Assembly (NCBI GenBank): GCA_002695025.1
Contig: NZNV01000008.1
Coordinates: 1 to 64,000, forward strand
Direction of reading: 5' to 3'
From: Owenweeksia sp.
GTDB lineage: Bacteria > Bacteroidota > Bacteroidia > Flavobacteriales > Schleiferiaceae
Length of the DNA stretch: 64,000 nt
Shown: positions 51,981-62,687 of the stretch, piece after piece
Position numbering within the stretch: position 1 is the first letter of the stretch
Layout: the number at the start of each line of letters is the position of its first letter
Notes under the pieces: generated by a model
Databases searched by the model: none
Told to the model about the DNA's origin: nothing
Seen by the model: the letters and a program-made list of their open reading frames with translations, nothing else
Program-made: the position numbers and the translations under genes

Positions 51981-52311
51981 GGCAAAAGCCACTTTTAAAA
52001 ACCCCCTGAGCTCGGTATTTACCGGTCGCTTCCTGGTGAGCAAGGGCTGGGAAAAAAACTGGCCTTTTATACTCTACCTGAGCTTACTGGCCCTGATCAT
52101 GATCGCCAGCAGCCATAGCGCTGACCAAAAGGTACACGAAATAGCACGCCTGCGTTCGGAAATGAAAGAACTCAATTCCGAATTTATTGACACCCGCTCC
52201 CGGCTGATGCTGGAAAGCATGGAAAGCAAGGTAGTGGAACGCGCCAGCCAATTAGGGCTGGAAAGGTCTGAACACCCACCTATTAAGATAAAAGATACAA
52301 GCGAGGAATGA
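51964..52311 (+). CDS. ftsL: FtsL-like cell division protein
   Basis: A 115-residue bitopic protein placed between rsmH and ftsI, the usual ftsL slot. One membrane helix (about 34-52, FILYLSLLALIMIASS) is followed by a coiled coil (about 55-95, VHEIARLRSEMKELNSEF). Sequence similarity to proteobacterial FtsL is low, so the name rests on topology, size and position. It overlaps rsmH by 17 bp and ftsI by 4 bp. Confidence 0.85.
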   Translation: MMSNSKAKATFKNPLSSVFTGRFLVSKGWEKNWPFILYLSLLALIMIASSHSADQKVHEIARLRSEMKELNSEFIDTRSRLMLESMESKVVERASQLGLERSEHPPIKIKDTSEE

Positions 52312-54290
52312 ACGTGGATAAATCAATATTGAACCGTTCCTACCTGGCCATGCTGCCCTTCTTCCTGATGGCACTGCTGATCCTATTCAAGCTCTTCATG
52401 ATCCAGTATGTAGAAGGACCCGAACTGAGGGCTGAAGCAGAGAATGAGGTGGTCCGTGAGATCAACATCAAGGCCGACCGCGGAAACATCTATAGTTCGG
52501 ACGGCAAGCTACTGGCTACCTCCATGCCTGTGTACGACCTGTACATGGACCCGGTTACCGTGGACGAAGAAGATTTTTTTACTGAATTACCCGGACTATC
52601 CAAGGCATTGGCCCGTAAATTCCCGGAGCGAAGTACTGCACAATGGGAAAATTACATTCGCAGCAAACGCAAAGAAGGTAGCCGCTACGTAAAGCTGGCC
52701 CAGGACATAAGCTATACCGAGCTTCAAAATGTTCGCCAGTTTCCCATTTTCAACCTGGGGCGCTTTAAAGGCGGGCTCATTTATGAGCAGAAGAACTACC
52801 GGAAAATGCCACTTGGCAAGATTGCAGAGCGCACTATTGGCTATGACCGGCTGAACGCCCAAACCGGCATTGAGGGCGCCTTCAGCTCCTTCCTGTCCGG
52901 CACCGATGGCCTGCGTCTGAAACAAAAGGTTAGCAACGGCAACTGGAAACCCTTGAGCGACCATTACGAGATTGAACCCCGTGATGGTCTGGACGTGATA
53001 ACCACCATCAACACCCGTATGCAGGATGTGGTACACCATGAACTACTGAGGGCTTTGGAGCGCTTTGAAGCCGATCACGGTTGTGCAGTGGTTATGGAAG
53101 TGGAAACCGGGGCCATCCGCGCTATTGCCAACCTGGGACGTACCGAGCAGGGTACCTATTTTGAAAAAAGGAATTATGCCGTTTGGGAAGACACGGAGCC
53201 CGGCTCCACCTTTAAGCTGGCTTCGGTAATGATAGCCCTGGAAGACGGTGTGGCCGACACCAACACTCTCGTGGATACCGAGAATGGCATATTCTCGATC
53301 TACGAAAAGAAGGTAAAGGACAGCAACTACCGCAACGGAAAGGGAGGCTACGGAAAGGTAAGCGTAAAACGGGCCTTTGAGGTGTCCAGTAACGTGGGTA
53401 TCGTAAAGCTGATTTACAACAATTACCAGAAGAATCCCAATAAATTCATTGACCGCCTCTACAACATCGGCATTCACAAAAAACTGGACCTACCCATAAA
53501 AGGAGAGGGAACCCCGGAAATACCTAAACCCGGTGACCCCTACTGGAGCGGCATCAGCCTACCCTGGATTGCTTTTGGCTACCAGGTAAGCTTTACTCCT
53601 TTGCAGATCCTGAGCCTGTACAATGCTATCGCCAACGATGGCAAAATGGTAAAACCCCGCTTTGTGGAGGAAATACGCCAGCACGGCCGTACCGTAGAGG
53701 ACAACCCCGTTAAAGTGATCAATCCCGCTATTTGCTCCAAAGAGACCCTGGCTAAGCTGCAGGACCTTCTCAAGGGTGTGGTGGAGCAAGGTACCGCCAC
53801 CAATATTCAAAGTGATCTGGTAAGCATGGCCGGAAAAACCGGAACCTGCCAGCTCAACTACTGGAAGCAGAACACCTATGATTACCAGGCCAGTTTTGCC
53901 GGCTATTTCCCTGCTGACAACCCGAAGTATTCCTGCATAGTAGTAATCAACAAACCCAATTACCACCAGGGCTATTACGGTTCTACCGTAGCTGCTCCGG
54001 TGTTTAAAGCTATTGCCGAAAACATTTACCTGGACACCCCCAGGGAGTGGCAGCCTGAAAAACAAAATGGCAATCCCCTATCTCTCTCTGCCAAAAAGCA
54101 ACTCACAGACCTTAGTGCCGTAAAAGCTATTCCTGATCTCACCGGAATGGATGGATCAGAAGTAGTACCCGCACTGGAGAACCTGGGATATAAACTCAAG
54201 ATTGAAGGAGTAGGAAAGGTACAATGGCAATACCCTCCGGCCGGAAGCAAGGTTTCCACCAATCGTGTAATTGAATTAAAAATGGGCTAG
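52308..54290 (+). CDS. ftsI: Septal peptidoglycan transpeptidase FtsI (PBP3) with PASTA domain
   Basis: A 660-residue class B penicillin-binding protein that crosslinks septal peptidoglycan. N-terminal membrane helix (about 10-30), dimerisation domain (ADRGNIYSSDGKLLA), then the transpeptidase with the SxxK motif in GSTFK, SSN in FEVSSNVGIV and AGKTGT. A C-terminal PASTA domain (about 600-660, IPDLTGMDGSEVVPALENLGY) is unlike E. coli FtsI but usual in Bacteroidota. It overlaps ftsL by 4 bp. Confidence 0.95.
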   Translation: MNVDKSILNRSYLAMLPFFLMALLILFKLFMIQYVEGPELRAEAENEVVREINIKADRGNIYSSDGKLLATSMPVYDLYMDPVTVDEEDFFTELPGLSKALARKFPERSTAQWENYIRSKRKEGSRYVKLAQDISYTELQNVRQFPIFNLGRFKGGLIYEQKNYRKMPLGKIAERTIGYDRLNAQTGIEGAFSSFLSGTDGLRLKQKVSNGNWKPLSDHYEIEPRDGLDVITTINTRMQDVVHHELLRALERFEADHGCAVVMEVETGAIRAIANLGRTEQGTYFEKRNYAVWEDTEPGSTFKLASVMIALEDGVADTNTLVDTENGIFSIYEKKVKDSNYRNGKGGYGKVSVKRAFEVSSNVGIVKLIYNNYQKNPNKFIDRLYNIGIHKKLDLPIKGEGTPEIPKPGDPYWSGISLPWIAFGYQVSFTPLQILSLYNAIANDGKMVKPRFVEEIRQHGRTVEDNPVKVINPAICSKETLAKLQDLLKGVVEQGTATNIQSDLVSMAGKTGTCQLNYWKQNTYDYQASFAGYFPADNPKYSCIVVINKPNYHQGYYGSTVAAPVFKAIAENIYLDTPREWQPEKQNGNPLSLSAKKQLTDLSAVKAIPDLTGMDGSEVVPALENLGYKLKIEGVGKVQWQYPPAGSKVSTNRVIELKMG

Positions 54291-54298
54291 TGGCAGAC

Positions 54299-55762
54299 AT
54301 GAAACTGTTAAAGGACATACTCTACAAGACCCCGATACTGGACACCATCGGCAATACCAACCTGGCTGTTTCGGCTATTCATTTCGATTCCCGTAAAATA
54401 AGCAAGGAAAGTCTTTTTGTGGCTATTTCAGGTACCGTAGCCGATGGCCATCAATTTATTGAGCAGGCTATTGAGAAGGGTGCCCGTTCCATTATTTGCG
54501 AACACCTACCCGAAAACCGGCACGAGAAAGTCACCTACATCCAGGTAAAGGACAGCCACCTGGCTATGGGCATCATTGCATCCAATTTTTACGATAACCC
54601 TTCGGAAAAATTAAAACTGGTAGCCATTACCGGCACCAATGGCAAAACCACCACCTCTACCCTGTTGCACCAGCTTTTTACCAATCTGGGCTACAAAGCA
54701 GGATTACTTTCTACGGTAAACATCAAGATTGGCCGGGACATATTGCCCGCCACCCATACCACTCCGGACCCCATCAGCCTGAATGCACACCTGCGTAAGA
54801 TGGTAGATGCCGGGTGCCACTATTGCTTTATGGAGGCCAGCAGCCACGGCATCGAGCAGCGCAGGACTGCCGGTTTAAAATTTGAAGGGGCGGTATTTAC
54901 CAATATTTCCCGTGATCACCTGGACTACCACAAGACTTTTGACGATTATATACTCGCCAAAAAACGCCTGTTTGATGAACTACCCTCTTCCGCGTTTGCA
55001 CTGGTAAATGCGGATGACCGTCATGGCAAAACCATGGTTCACCACACCAAAGGAAAAGTATACACCTTCGGACTGCGTACCGACACCGACTTTAAAGCCA
55101 AGATCCTGGAACATCAGTTCAACGGCATGCTGCTCAACCTGGGCAAGCACGAACTATGGACCAAGCTGATCGGCACTTTTAACGCCTACAACCTGGCAGC
55201 GGTATACGCTGTAGGTGTGCTTTTGAAACAGGACGAACTTCAGATCGTCACTGCCATCAGCAGCCTGAACCCGGTAGAGGGCCGTTTCCAGTACTTCCAG
55301 TCGCCAGACGGCATTACCACCATCGTGGATTATGCCCACACTCCGGATGCATTGCAAAACGTATTGGAGACCATTCAAAAGATCAGGGGCGGCAATGAAA
55401 CCCTTTTCACGATTGTTGGCTGCGGAGGCGACCGCGATAAAGGCAAAAGACCGGAGATGGCGAAGATCGCCACCGAACACAGTGACCAGGTAATATTCAC
55501 TTCAGACAACCCCCGTACGGAAGACCCTGAAACCATTATCAAGGAAATGGAGGCCGGGGTGGAAATGCACCTTAGCAAAAAATACCTCAGTATAACCAAC
55601 CGCAAGGAGGCCATTAAGACTGCCACCCGTATGGCACGCAAAGGAGACATCATCCTCATAGCCGGCAAAGGCCACGAAAAATACCAGGAGATCAACGGGG
55701 AGCGCTTCCCTTTTGACGACATGCAAATAGCCCGTGAATTCTTAACGCCAACTGCCAACTGA
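54299..55762 (+). CDS. murE: UDP-MurNAc-tripeptide synthetase MurE
   Basis: Adds the third amino acid to UDP-MurNAc-L-Ala-D-Glu. Of 487 residues, the ATP-binding GTNGKTTTS is near 115, and the DNPR motif (in SDNPRTEDP) indicates meso-diaminopimelate as substrate rather than lysine. I start at the ATG at 54299 ([10 protein letters not shown], the usual MurE beginning); a GTG at 54290 overlapping the ftsI stop would add three residues. It overlaps mraY by one base. Confidence 0.95.
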   Translation: MKLLKDILYKTPILDTIGNTNLAVSAIHFDSRKISKESLFVAISGTVADGHQFIEQAIEKGARSIICEHLPENRHEKVTYIQVKDSHLAMGIIASNFYDNPSEKLKLVAITGTNGKTTTSTLLHQLFTNLGYKAGLLSTVNIKIGRDILPATHTTPDPISLNAHLRKMVDAGCHYCFMEASSHGIEQRRTAGLKFEGAVFTNISRDHLDYHKTFDDYILAKKRLFDELPSSAFALVNADDRHGKTMVHHTKGKVYTFGLRTDTDFKAKILEHQFNGMLLNLGKHELWTKLIGTFNAYNLAAVYAVGVLLKQDELQIVTAISSLNPVEGRFQYFQSPDGITTIVDYAHTPDALQNVLETIQKIRGGNETLFTIVGCGGDRDKGKRPEMAKIATEHSDQVIFTSDNPRTEDPETIIKEMEAGVEMHLSKKYLSITNRKEAIKTATRMARKGDIILIAGKGHEKYQEINGERFPFDDMQIAREFLTPTAN

Positions 55763-57000
55763 TGCTGTACTACCTTTTTACATACCTCGATAATGCCTAC
55801 GACCTGCCGGGAGCAGGAGTATTTCAGTTCATCACCTTCCGGGCGGCTATGGCTATTATCTTCTCGCTGATCATCTGCATGGTCTTTGGCAAAAGCATTA
55901 TCCGCTACCTGCACGCCAAACAGGTTGGTGAAACCATTCGCGACTTAGGCTTGGAAGGACAGGCGCAAAAAGCTGGCACACCCACCATGGGTGGACTAAT
56001 GATCCTTTCAGGAATACTGATCCCTGTATTACTCTTCGCCAAACTGGAGAACATCTACATCATCCTCCTGTTGATCACCACGGTATGGACGGGAATGATC
56101 GGCTTTATAGACGATTACATCAAAGTCTTTAAAAAGAACAAAGAGGGCTTGGCTGGTAAGTTTAAGATTGCGGGGCAAATTGGCCTGGGCCTTATCGTGG
56201 GTACTATCCTGTACATCCATCCTGAGGTGACCGTTAAAGACCGTATTACCGACCAGGCACAACTGGAAGAACTGCAGGTGGAGCAAAATGACCGTTTACC
56301 CGTATACGGTGAAGCCGAAAAGTCAACCACCACCACCATCCCCTTTTTCAAGGATAACGAATTCGACTACGCCATTCTCCTCAAGTGGATCGGGCCCGAA
56401 TACCGCGACTGGGCCTGGATCATATTCATCCCCATCGTTATCTTCATCATCACAGCCGTATCCAACGGGGCCAACCTCACCGATGGTATTGACGGCCTCG
56501 CCACAGGCACCTCAGCCATTATAGGGATCACGTTGGGCATCTTTGCCTATGTATCGGGCAGTATCATTTTTGCGGACTACCTGAACATTATGTACATCCC
56601 CAATACGGGTGAGCTGGTGATCTTCATTGCCGCCTTTGTAGGGGCCTGTGTGGGCTTCCTCTGGTACAACGCCTACCCGGCCCAGGTTTTTATGGGCGAT
56701 ACGGGCAGCCTGAGCCTGGGCGGCATCATTGCTGTATTTGCAATTGCCATCCGCAAGGAACTTTTGATACCCATTGTATGCGGAATTTTTGTGGTGGAAA
56801 ACCTCTCTGTAGTGCTACAGGTGAGCTACTTCAAATACACCAAAAGAAAATTCGGAGAAGGCAGGCGTATTTTTAAAATGTCGCCCCTGCACCACCATTA
56901 CCAGAAGCTTGGATTTAATGAGAGCAAGATCGTTACCCGTTTCTGGATCATAGGCATCTTCCTGGCTGTATTAACCTTCGTAACCCTGAAACTGCGCTAA
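55762..57000 (+). CDS. mraY: Phospho-MurNAc-pentapeptide translocase MraY
   Basis: Integral membrane enzyme that makes lipid I from UDP-MurNAc-pentapeptide and undecaprenyl phosphate. The 412 residues with about ten helices contain GTPTMGG, the aspartate-rich FIDDYIK and [10 protein letters not shown] motifs and [13 protein letters not shown]. It is longer than E. coli MraY (360) because of a periplasmic-side insertion around residues 155-200, as in other Bacteroidota. Start overlaps the murE stop (TGATG). Confidence 0.96.
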   Translation: MLYYLFTYLDNAYDLPGAGVFQFITFRAAMAIIFSLIICMVFGKSIIRYLHAKQVGETIRDLGLEGQAQKAGTPTMGGLMILSGILIPVLLFAKLENIYIILLLITTVWTGMIGFIDDYIKVFKKNKEGLAGKFKIAGQIGLGLIVGTILYIHPEVTVKDRITDQAQLEELQVEQNDRLPVYGEAEKSTTTTIPFFKDNEFDYAILLKWIGPEYRDWAWIIFIPIVIFIITAVSNGANLTDGIDGLATGTSAIIGITLGIFAYVSGSIIFADYLNIMYIPNTGELVIFIAAFVGACVGFLWYNAYPAQVFMGDTGSLSLGGIIAVFAIAIRKELLIPIVCGIFVVENLSVVLQVSYFKYTKRKFGEGRRIFKMSPLHHHYQKLGFNESKIVTRFWIIGIFLAVLTFVTLKLR

Positions 57001-58344
57001 GTGAGCACCAAAGAACACATAGTAGTTTTAGGCGGTGGCGAAAGCGGCTATGGTGCAGCTTTATTGGCCAAACGAAATGGATACCCGGTATTCCTTTCGG
57101 ATGGCGGCACTTTGAAAGACAAGTATAAACAACGCCTGCAAGCCGAGAACATCAGCTTTGAAGAAGGTGGGCATACCGAAGAAAAAGTACTGCAAGCCGG
57201 CCTGGTGATCAAGAGCCCAGGCATCCCTGAAAAAGCGACCATCGTAAAGAGCATTCGGGCTAAAAATATCCCACTCATCTCTGAGGTGGAATGGGCCTAC
57301 CGGTTTTGCAAAGGCAAAGTGATAGCCATTACCGGGAGCAACGGCAAGACCACCACCACCATGCTTACCCATCACATTTTGAAGAATGCCCAACTGGACG
57401 TGGCTATGGTAGGCAATATAGGCGACAGCTTTGCCGCCTCGGTGGCCGAAAAGGACCATGACTACTACGTGCTGGAGGTGAGCAGCTTCCAGTTGGATGA
57501 TATTACATCATTCAAACCTCACATAGCCATATTGACCAATATCACTCCTGATCACCTGGACCGCTATGACTACAAAATGGAGAACTACGCCCGCAGCAAG
57601 TTTGCCATTGGGCGCTACCAGGATGAGAAGGACTACTTCATCTACACTCTGGATGACCCCGAAACCCTGAACTATTTCGAAGAACATAAGCCGCATAGCC
57701 ACATGCTGCCCATTAGCCTGGAAAAGCAAGTGGAAGAGGGCGCATTTACGGACGAACAAAACAACATTCAAATAAACCTTAAAAACCAAGAAGCAATGAG
57801 CATTAATGAATTGGCCCTGCAGGGAAAGCACAATGCCTACAACAGTATGGCTGCCGGACTAGCCGGCAAACTACTCGGCATTCGCAAGGAAGTGATCCGC
57901 GAGAGCCTGGCCGGATTTGAAAGTATTGAACACCGCCTGGAGCCGGTACTGCAGGTATACGGTATTGAGTTCATCAATGACAGCAAGGCCACCAACGTAA
58001 ACTCCACCTGGTACGCGCTGGAAAGCATGCAAAAGCCTACCATCTGGATAGTAGGCGGTGTGGATAAAGGGAATGACTACAGCCAGCTGCACAAACTGGT
58101 GAAGGAGAAAGTAAAGGCCATCGTGTGCCTGGGCGTGGACAACACCAAGCTACACGCTGAATTTGAGGAAATGGTTCCCTTTATGATCGATGCAGCAGAC
58201 ATGGACGAAGCCGTGCGTATCAGCTACAAGCTGGGTACCAAGGATGACGCAGTACTGCTGAGCCCCTGCTGTGCGAGCTTTGACCTTTTCGAAAATTACG
58301 AAGACCGGGGACGCCAGTTTAAAGCTGCCGTAAGAAGGTTGTAA
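57001..58344 (+). CDS. murD: UDP-MurNAc-L-alanine:D-glutamate ligase MurD
   Basis: Adds D-glutamate to UDP-MurNAc-L-Ala. The 447 residues show the N-terminal UDP-binding GGGESGYGAALLAK, the P-loop GSNGKTTTT (about 115-123), NITPDHLDRYD and the C-terminal NDSKATN and LSPCCASFDLFENYEDRG blocks. Start is a GTG directly after the mraY stop, with no gap. Confidence 0.95.
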   Translation: MSTKEHIVVLGGGESGYGAALLAKRNGYPVFLSDGGTLKDKYKQRLQAENISFEEGGHTEEKVLQAGLVIKSPGIPEKATIVKSIRAKNIPLISEVEWAYRFCKGKVIAITGSNGKTTTTMLTHHILKNAQLDVAMVGNIGDSFAASVAEKDHDYYVLEVSSFQLDDITSFKPHIAILTNITPDHLDRYDYKMENYARSKFAIGRYQDEKDYFIYTLDDPETLNYFEEHKPHSHMLPISLEKQVEEGAFTDEQNNIQINLKNQEAMSINELALQGKHNAYNSMAAGLAGKLLGIRKEVIRESLAGFESIEHRLEPVLQVYGIEFINDSKATNVNSTWYALESMQKPTIWIVGGVDKGNDYSQLHKLVKEKVKAIVCLGVDNTKLHAEFEEMVPFMIDAADMDEAVRISYKLGTKDDAVLLSPCCASFDLFENYEDRGRQFKAAVRRL

Positions 58345-58346
58345 GA

Positions 58347-59525
58347 ATGGCTAAGATGCTAACCTACATAAAAGGTGATAAAACCCTATGGGTGATTGCG
58401 ATCATCCTGGCGCTGTTTTCCATGATGCCGGTGTATAGCGCCAGCAGCAATATTGCCTTTATGTACGGTAGCGGCAACACTTTCAGCATGCTGGCCAAGC
58501 ATGCCGTGCACCTCTCATTAGGACTGATCCTGATGTACGCAGCACACAACATGAATTACCGGCACTTCGGAGCCATATCCGTGATATTGATGCCCGTGGC
58601 CCTGCTGCTTCTGGTTTATACTTTATTCCAGGGCCACACGGTATCCAACGCCACACGGTGGATCCGAATACCCTTTCTGGGCTGGACTTTCCAGACCTCG
58701 GCATTTGCCAGCGTGGTATTGATGATCTACATCTCACGCTACCTGGCCAAGACACCCTCCGAAAAGATCCGTAGTTTTAAACAATCTTTTGCCGCACTAC
58801 TACTGCCTATTTTTGCGGTATGTGGACTCATCCTGCCGTCCAACTTCAGTACTGCAGCCCTGATCTTTGCCATCAGCATGCTGGTGCTTTTTATCGGTGG
58901 GTATCCCATTAAGAACCTCCTCTACATTGCCGGGGGAGGTATTGCTGCTCTTGGGCTTTTTATAGTACTCACCCTGGCCTTCCCCAATATGAGCAACCGG
59001 GTATCTACCTGGAAAGCACGTATTGAAAATTACAACAGTGGCGATAAGGCCGACAATTACCAGGTACACAAAGCCAAAATGGCCATTGCCGAAGGACAGA
59101 TCATCGGCAAAGGTCCCGGTAAAAGTGTACAGAAAAACTTTTTACCTCAGTCCAATTCGGATTTCATTTATGCCGTAATCGTAGAAGAATTCGGACTGAT
59201 AGGAGGCGTATTGGTCATCTTCTTTTACGTACTCTTTATGATCCGGATATTGATCATTGCCACCAAATCACCTACTAAATTCGGGACCCTGGTTGCCATT
59301 GGCACCGGCCTCGGGATCATAGTACAGGCTTTTGTAAACCTGGGCGTAGCCGTAAACCTATTACCCGTAACCGGACAAACCCTTCCGTTGATCAGTGCCG
59401 GAGGTTCTTCCATCTGGATGACCTGTGTAGCCATAGGCATTATCCTCAGTGTGAGTCGCGGTATTCCCGAAGAATCGGATGAAGAAGCAAACGTTGAACC
59501 TGTAAACACCTTTGCTCATGCCTGA
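58347..59525 (+). CDS. ftsW: Septal peptidoglycan glycosyltransferase FtsW
   Basis: SEDS-family polymerase that makes septal glycan strands with FtsI. The 392 residues have about ten membrane helices; the conserved NATRWI segment, the LQSNFSTA-like PSNFSTA and the GPGKSVQKNFLPQSNSDFIYAVIVEEFG loop, and GGSSIWMT near the end are present. It begins 2 nt after murD and overlaps murG by 8 bp. Confidence 0.94.
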   Translation: MAKMLTYIKGDKTLWVIAIILALFSMMPVYSASSNIAFMYGSGNTFSMLAKHAVHLSLGLILMYAAHNMNYRHFGAISVILMPVALLLLVYTLFQGHTVSNATRWIRIPFLGWTFQTSAFASVVLMIYISRYLAKTPSEKIRSFKQSFAALLLPIFAVCGLILPSNFSTAALIFAISMLVLFIGGYPIKNLLYIAGGGIAALGLFIVLTLAFPNMSNRVSTWKARIENYNSGDKADNYQVHKAKMAIAEGQIIGKGPGKSVQKNFLPQSNSDFIYAVIVEEFGLIGGVLVIFFYVLFMIRILIIATKSPTKFGTLVAIGTGLGIIVQAFVNLGVAVNLLPVTGQTLPLISAGGSSIWMTCVAIGIILSVSRGIPEESDEEANVEPVNTFAHA

Positions 59526-60624
59526 GTACCAATTCATGATCAGTGGTGGTGGCACCGGAGGGCATATCTTTCCGGCCGTAGCCATTGCGGATGAACTGAA
59601 AAAACGCTATCCAGATGCCCAATTCCTTTTTGTGGGAGCACGGGACAGGATGGAAATGGAACGTGTACCCCAGGCCGGCTACAATATTGAAGGTTTATGG
59701 ATCAGCGGTATTCAGCGCAAGCTCACCGCCTCCAATCTCCTGTTCCCCTTTAAGCTATTTTCCAGCATCACACGGTGCCAAAAACTGATACGAAAGTTCA
59801 AGCCAGATGTGGTGATCGGAACCGGAGGTTTTGCCAGCGGGCCCCTGTTGTATGTAGCATCACGGAAGAACAAACCCTGCCTCATACAGGAACAGAATTC
59901 CTTTCCGGGTATCACCAACAAGCTTCTGGCCCCCAGAGTGAATACTATTTGCGTAGCCTATGATAAGATGGAGCGCTTTTTCCCGCAGGATAAGATCGTT
60001 TTTACCGGCAATCCTATCCGTAGCAGTGTCCATGCCCCTTTAGCCTCCAAACAAGCCTGTTACGATGAACTCGGGCTAAACCCCAACCGTAAAACCTTAT
60101 TGGTACTCGGAGGAAGTTTAGGCGCCCGAAAGATCAACCAACTGGTTGAGAACAACCTGAACGCTATCCTGGAGATGAATATGAATCTGCTCTGGCAAAG
60201 CGGCAAACTCTATATCGATGAGTTGCTGGGCAAACATGGTTCCCGCCAGAACGACCAGCTACAGATCAAACCCTTTTTACAGAATATGCAGGGCGCCTAC
60301 GCCATTGCCGATGGGGTGATCAGCCGGGCCGGTGCTGGAACCCTTTCTGAGCTGGCGGTATTGCAAAAGCCCTCTTTACTGATCCCCTCGCCCAACGTGG
60401 CCGAAGACCATCAAACCAAAAATGCCATGGCTCTGGTGGAAAAGGGTGCGGCATTGATATTTCGCGAAACGGACCCTGAATCCCAACTTCTTGAAAAGTT
60501 GAAATTACTGATGGATGGACGGGAGCAGGAAAAACTGCAAAAAAATATTCAAGCCCTGGCTAAACCCAAGGCTGCAGAGCACATTGTGGACGAAATAGAA
60601 AAACTGTTGCCCCATGCTGAATAA
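59518..60624 (+). CDS. murG: UDP-GlcNAc:lipid I GlcNAc-transferase MurG
   Basis: Adds GlcNAc to lipid I to give lipid II at the inner face of the membrane. The 368 residues contain GGGTGGHIFPA (near the start), GTGGFASGPLL, the second Gly-rich LGGSLGARKIN and the ISRAGAGTLSELAVLQKPSLLIPSP block. I use the ATG at 59518, which precedes the first beta strand; it overlaps ftsW by 8 bp and murC overlaps its end by 11 bp. Confidence 0.96.
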   Translation: MPEYQFMISGGGTGGHIFPAVAIADELKKRYPDAQFLFVGARDRMEMERVPQAGYNIEGLWISGIQRKLTASNLLFPFKLFSSITRCQKLIRKFKPDVVIGTGGFASGPLLYVASRKNKPCLIQEQNSFPGITNKLLAPRVNTICVAYDKMERFFPQDKIVFTGNPIRSSVHAPLASKQACYDELGLNPNRKTLLVLGGSLGARKINQLVENNLNAILEMNMNLLWQSGKLYIDELLGKHGSRQNDQLQIKPFLQNMQGAYAIADGVISRAGAGTLSELAVLQKPSLLIPSPNVAEDHQTKNAMALVEKGAALIFRETDPESQLLEKLKLLMDGREQEKLQKNIQALAKPKAAEHIVDEIEKLLPHAE

Positions 60625-61963
60625 GGAAAATATATACCTGGTAGGCATTGGTGGCATCGGCATGAGTGCCCTGGCGCGGTATTTTAAAAACCTGGGCCGG
60701 AACGTAGCCGGTTATGACCGCGTACGAACCCCACTTTGCAAACAATTGGAAAGTGAAGGCATGGATATCCACTATGAAGATGATGTGGAACAGATCCCGG
60801 AACCTTTCCGTAAAAAAGCACACACCACCGTTATTTACACTCCTGCCATTCCTGCGGAACATGCCGAGCTGAACTTATTCCAAAAGAAAGGTTTTGATCT
60901 TGTAAAGCGGGCCCATGTGTTGGGGATGATCGCCCAAACCCATATCTGCCTGGCCGTAGCCGGCACGCACGGGAAAACCACCACCTCCACCCTGCTGGCC
61001 CACCTCTTCCGCAATGCCGGACAGGAGGTTACGGCCTTCCTGGGAGGGATCTCGGTAAACTACCAGACCAATTTCTGGGGTGGCGATTCGAAAGACGGCA
61101 TCCTCATTGCCGAGGCCGATGAGTTTGACCGCAGCTTTTTACAGTTAAAACCAGAAGGAGCCCTGATTACCTCTATGGACGCTGATCACCTGGATATTTA
61201 CGGAGATGGCGAAGAACTGCAAAAAACCTTTCGCGCCTTTGCAGGCAGCATTCAGAAAACAGCTCTGGTTGAAGATCGCCTGGATCTTCCCGGCAAGAAA
61301 TACGGTTTTTCCGAAACAGCCGATTATCAAGCCACTAACATCCGCATAGAGGAACACAATTACCGCTTTGACCTGGTGGCACCCCATGGTACCATCCCCG
61401 ATATCCGAAGCGGACTTCCCGGTCGCCATAATGTAGAAAATGCTACCGGTGCAGCGGCACTGGCGCTCGAATACGGGCTAAATGCCGAGGAAGTAAAGCA
61501 AGGCATAGAAAATTTTAAAGGTGTAAAGCGCAGGTTTGAGTACCATATCAAAACCTCCAGGCTGGTATATATTGACGATTACGCCCACCATCCTACCGAA
61601 ATCAATGCGCTGATCGGGTCCGTCCGGGAACTGTACCCTGACCATACCATTACCGGCATTTTCCAACCTCACCTCTACTCCCGCACACGCGACTTTATGG
61701 ACGGTTTTGCGGAAAGCCTGGGCCAGGTTGACGAACTTATACTCATGGACATTTATCCTGCCCGTGAAAAACCTATTCCGGGCATCACGTCCAACACTTT
61801 GCTGGAGAAGATCAACGGACCCGAAAAGTCCTTGCTCTCTACCACCGATATACTCACTCATTTCCGTGAGACCCGCTTAAAGGACCGGGTAGTATTAACC
61901 ATCGGTGCCGGTGATATTGACCAATTGGTAAACCCCTTAAAAATGGTATTACTGAATGGCTAA
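60614..61963 (+). CDS. murC: UDP-MurNAc:L-alanine ligase MurC
   Basis: Adds L-alanine to UDP-MurNAc, the first step of stem-peptide synthesis. The 449 residues contain VGIGGIGMSALA, the P-loop AGTHGKTTTS (about 115-124), EADEFDRSF, DADHLDIYGD and DDYAHHPTEI. It overlaps murG by 11 bp and ftsQ by 8 bp. Confidence 0.96.
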   Translation: MLNKENIYLVGIGGIGMSALARYFKNLGRNVAGYDRVRTPLCKQLESEGMDIHYEDDVEQIPEPFRKKAHTTVIYTPAIPAEHAELNLFQKKGFDLVKRAHVLGMIAQTHICLAVAGTHGKTTTSTLLAHLFRNAGQEVTAFLGGISVNYQTNFWGGDSKDGILIAEADEFDRSFLQLKPEGALITSMDADHLDIYGDGEELQKTFRAFAGSIQKTALVEDRLDLPGKKYGFSETADYQATNIRIEEHNYRFDLVAPHGTIPDIRSGLPGRHNVENATGAAALALEYGLNAEEVKQGIENFKGVKRRFEYHIKTSRLVYIDDYAHHPTEINALIGSVRELYPDHTITGIFQPHLYSRTRDFMDGFAESLGQVDELILMDIYPAREKPIPGITSNTLLEKINGPEKSLLSTTDILTHFRETRLKDRVVLTIGAGDIDQLVNPLKMVLLNG

Positions 61964-62687
61964 GTTTAAGAATATACTGTTCTGGGGGGGTGGTATACTG
62001 CTCTTGCTGGTGATATTTGCATTCTCAGGAAATCGCCATAAATCTCTGAAGACCAAAGGTGTTACTATCAATATCGACTATTCCCATGATCTGTACTTTG
62101 TTACCCAGGAAGATATACAACAAATAGTATGGGATGAATACCCGTTTTTTGACAGCTTGTTCCTGCAAGAAATTAACATTCCCCTGTTAGAAGAAAGCCT
62201 TGATAATCACCCCTCTATCCGTAAAGCAGAGGTATATTCGAAGCTGGATGGTAGTTTGCGGATTGATGTATACCAAAAGCAACCGGTTGCACGGATACAA
62301 AACTCAGGTGCAGCCTTTTACATAGATGAACAGGGAGATAGCATGGCGCTGTCACCACGTTTTTCAGCCAAGGTTCCATTGGTAACGGGGCGGATTGATG
62401 CAGAAGCCCATAAAAAGATCTACCATTTTTTTAAGGATTTACAGTCGGACGATTTTTATAAAGACTTTTTCAGCGCTCTTAAATTAGACAAGCAAGGAGA
62501 ATGGATCTTGTATCCTAAACCCGGAAATCACACGGTGCTGGCGGGTACACCCGAACACCTGGAGAGCAAGCTCAAAAAGCTGAAAAGTTTTTATCAAAAT
62601 ATGGGTACGGCACAAAACATTGCCCGTTTAAAAACGATAGACCTGAAGTATAAGGATCAGGTAATTTGTAGAAATATTAGCGAATGA
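61956..62687 (+). CDS. ftsQ: Cell division protein FtsQ
   Basis: A 243-residue bitopic divisome protein. One N-terminal membrane helix (about 5-23, ILFWGGGILLLLVIFAFS), a POTRA-like domain (about 35-105, VTQEDIQQIV and HPSIRKAEVYSKLDGSLRIDVYQKQPVARI) and a beta domain. Position between murC and ftsA supports the call more than the divergent sequence does. It overlaps both neighbours by 8 and 4 bp. Confidence 0.9.
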   Translation: MAKFKNILFWGGGILLLLVIFAFSGNRHKSLKTKGVTINIDYSHDLYFVTQEDIQQIVWDEYPFFDSLFLQEINIPLLEESLDNHPSIRKAEVYSKLDGSLRIDVYQKQPVARIQNSGAAFYIDEQGDSMALSPRFSAKVPLVTGRIDAEAHKKIYHFFKDLQSDDFYKDFFSALKLDKQGEWILYPKPGNHTVLAGTPEHLESKLKKLKSFYQNMGTAQNIARLKTIDLKYKDQVICRNISE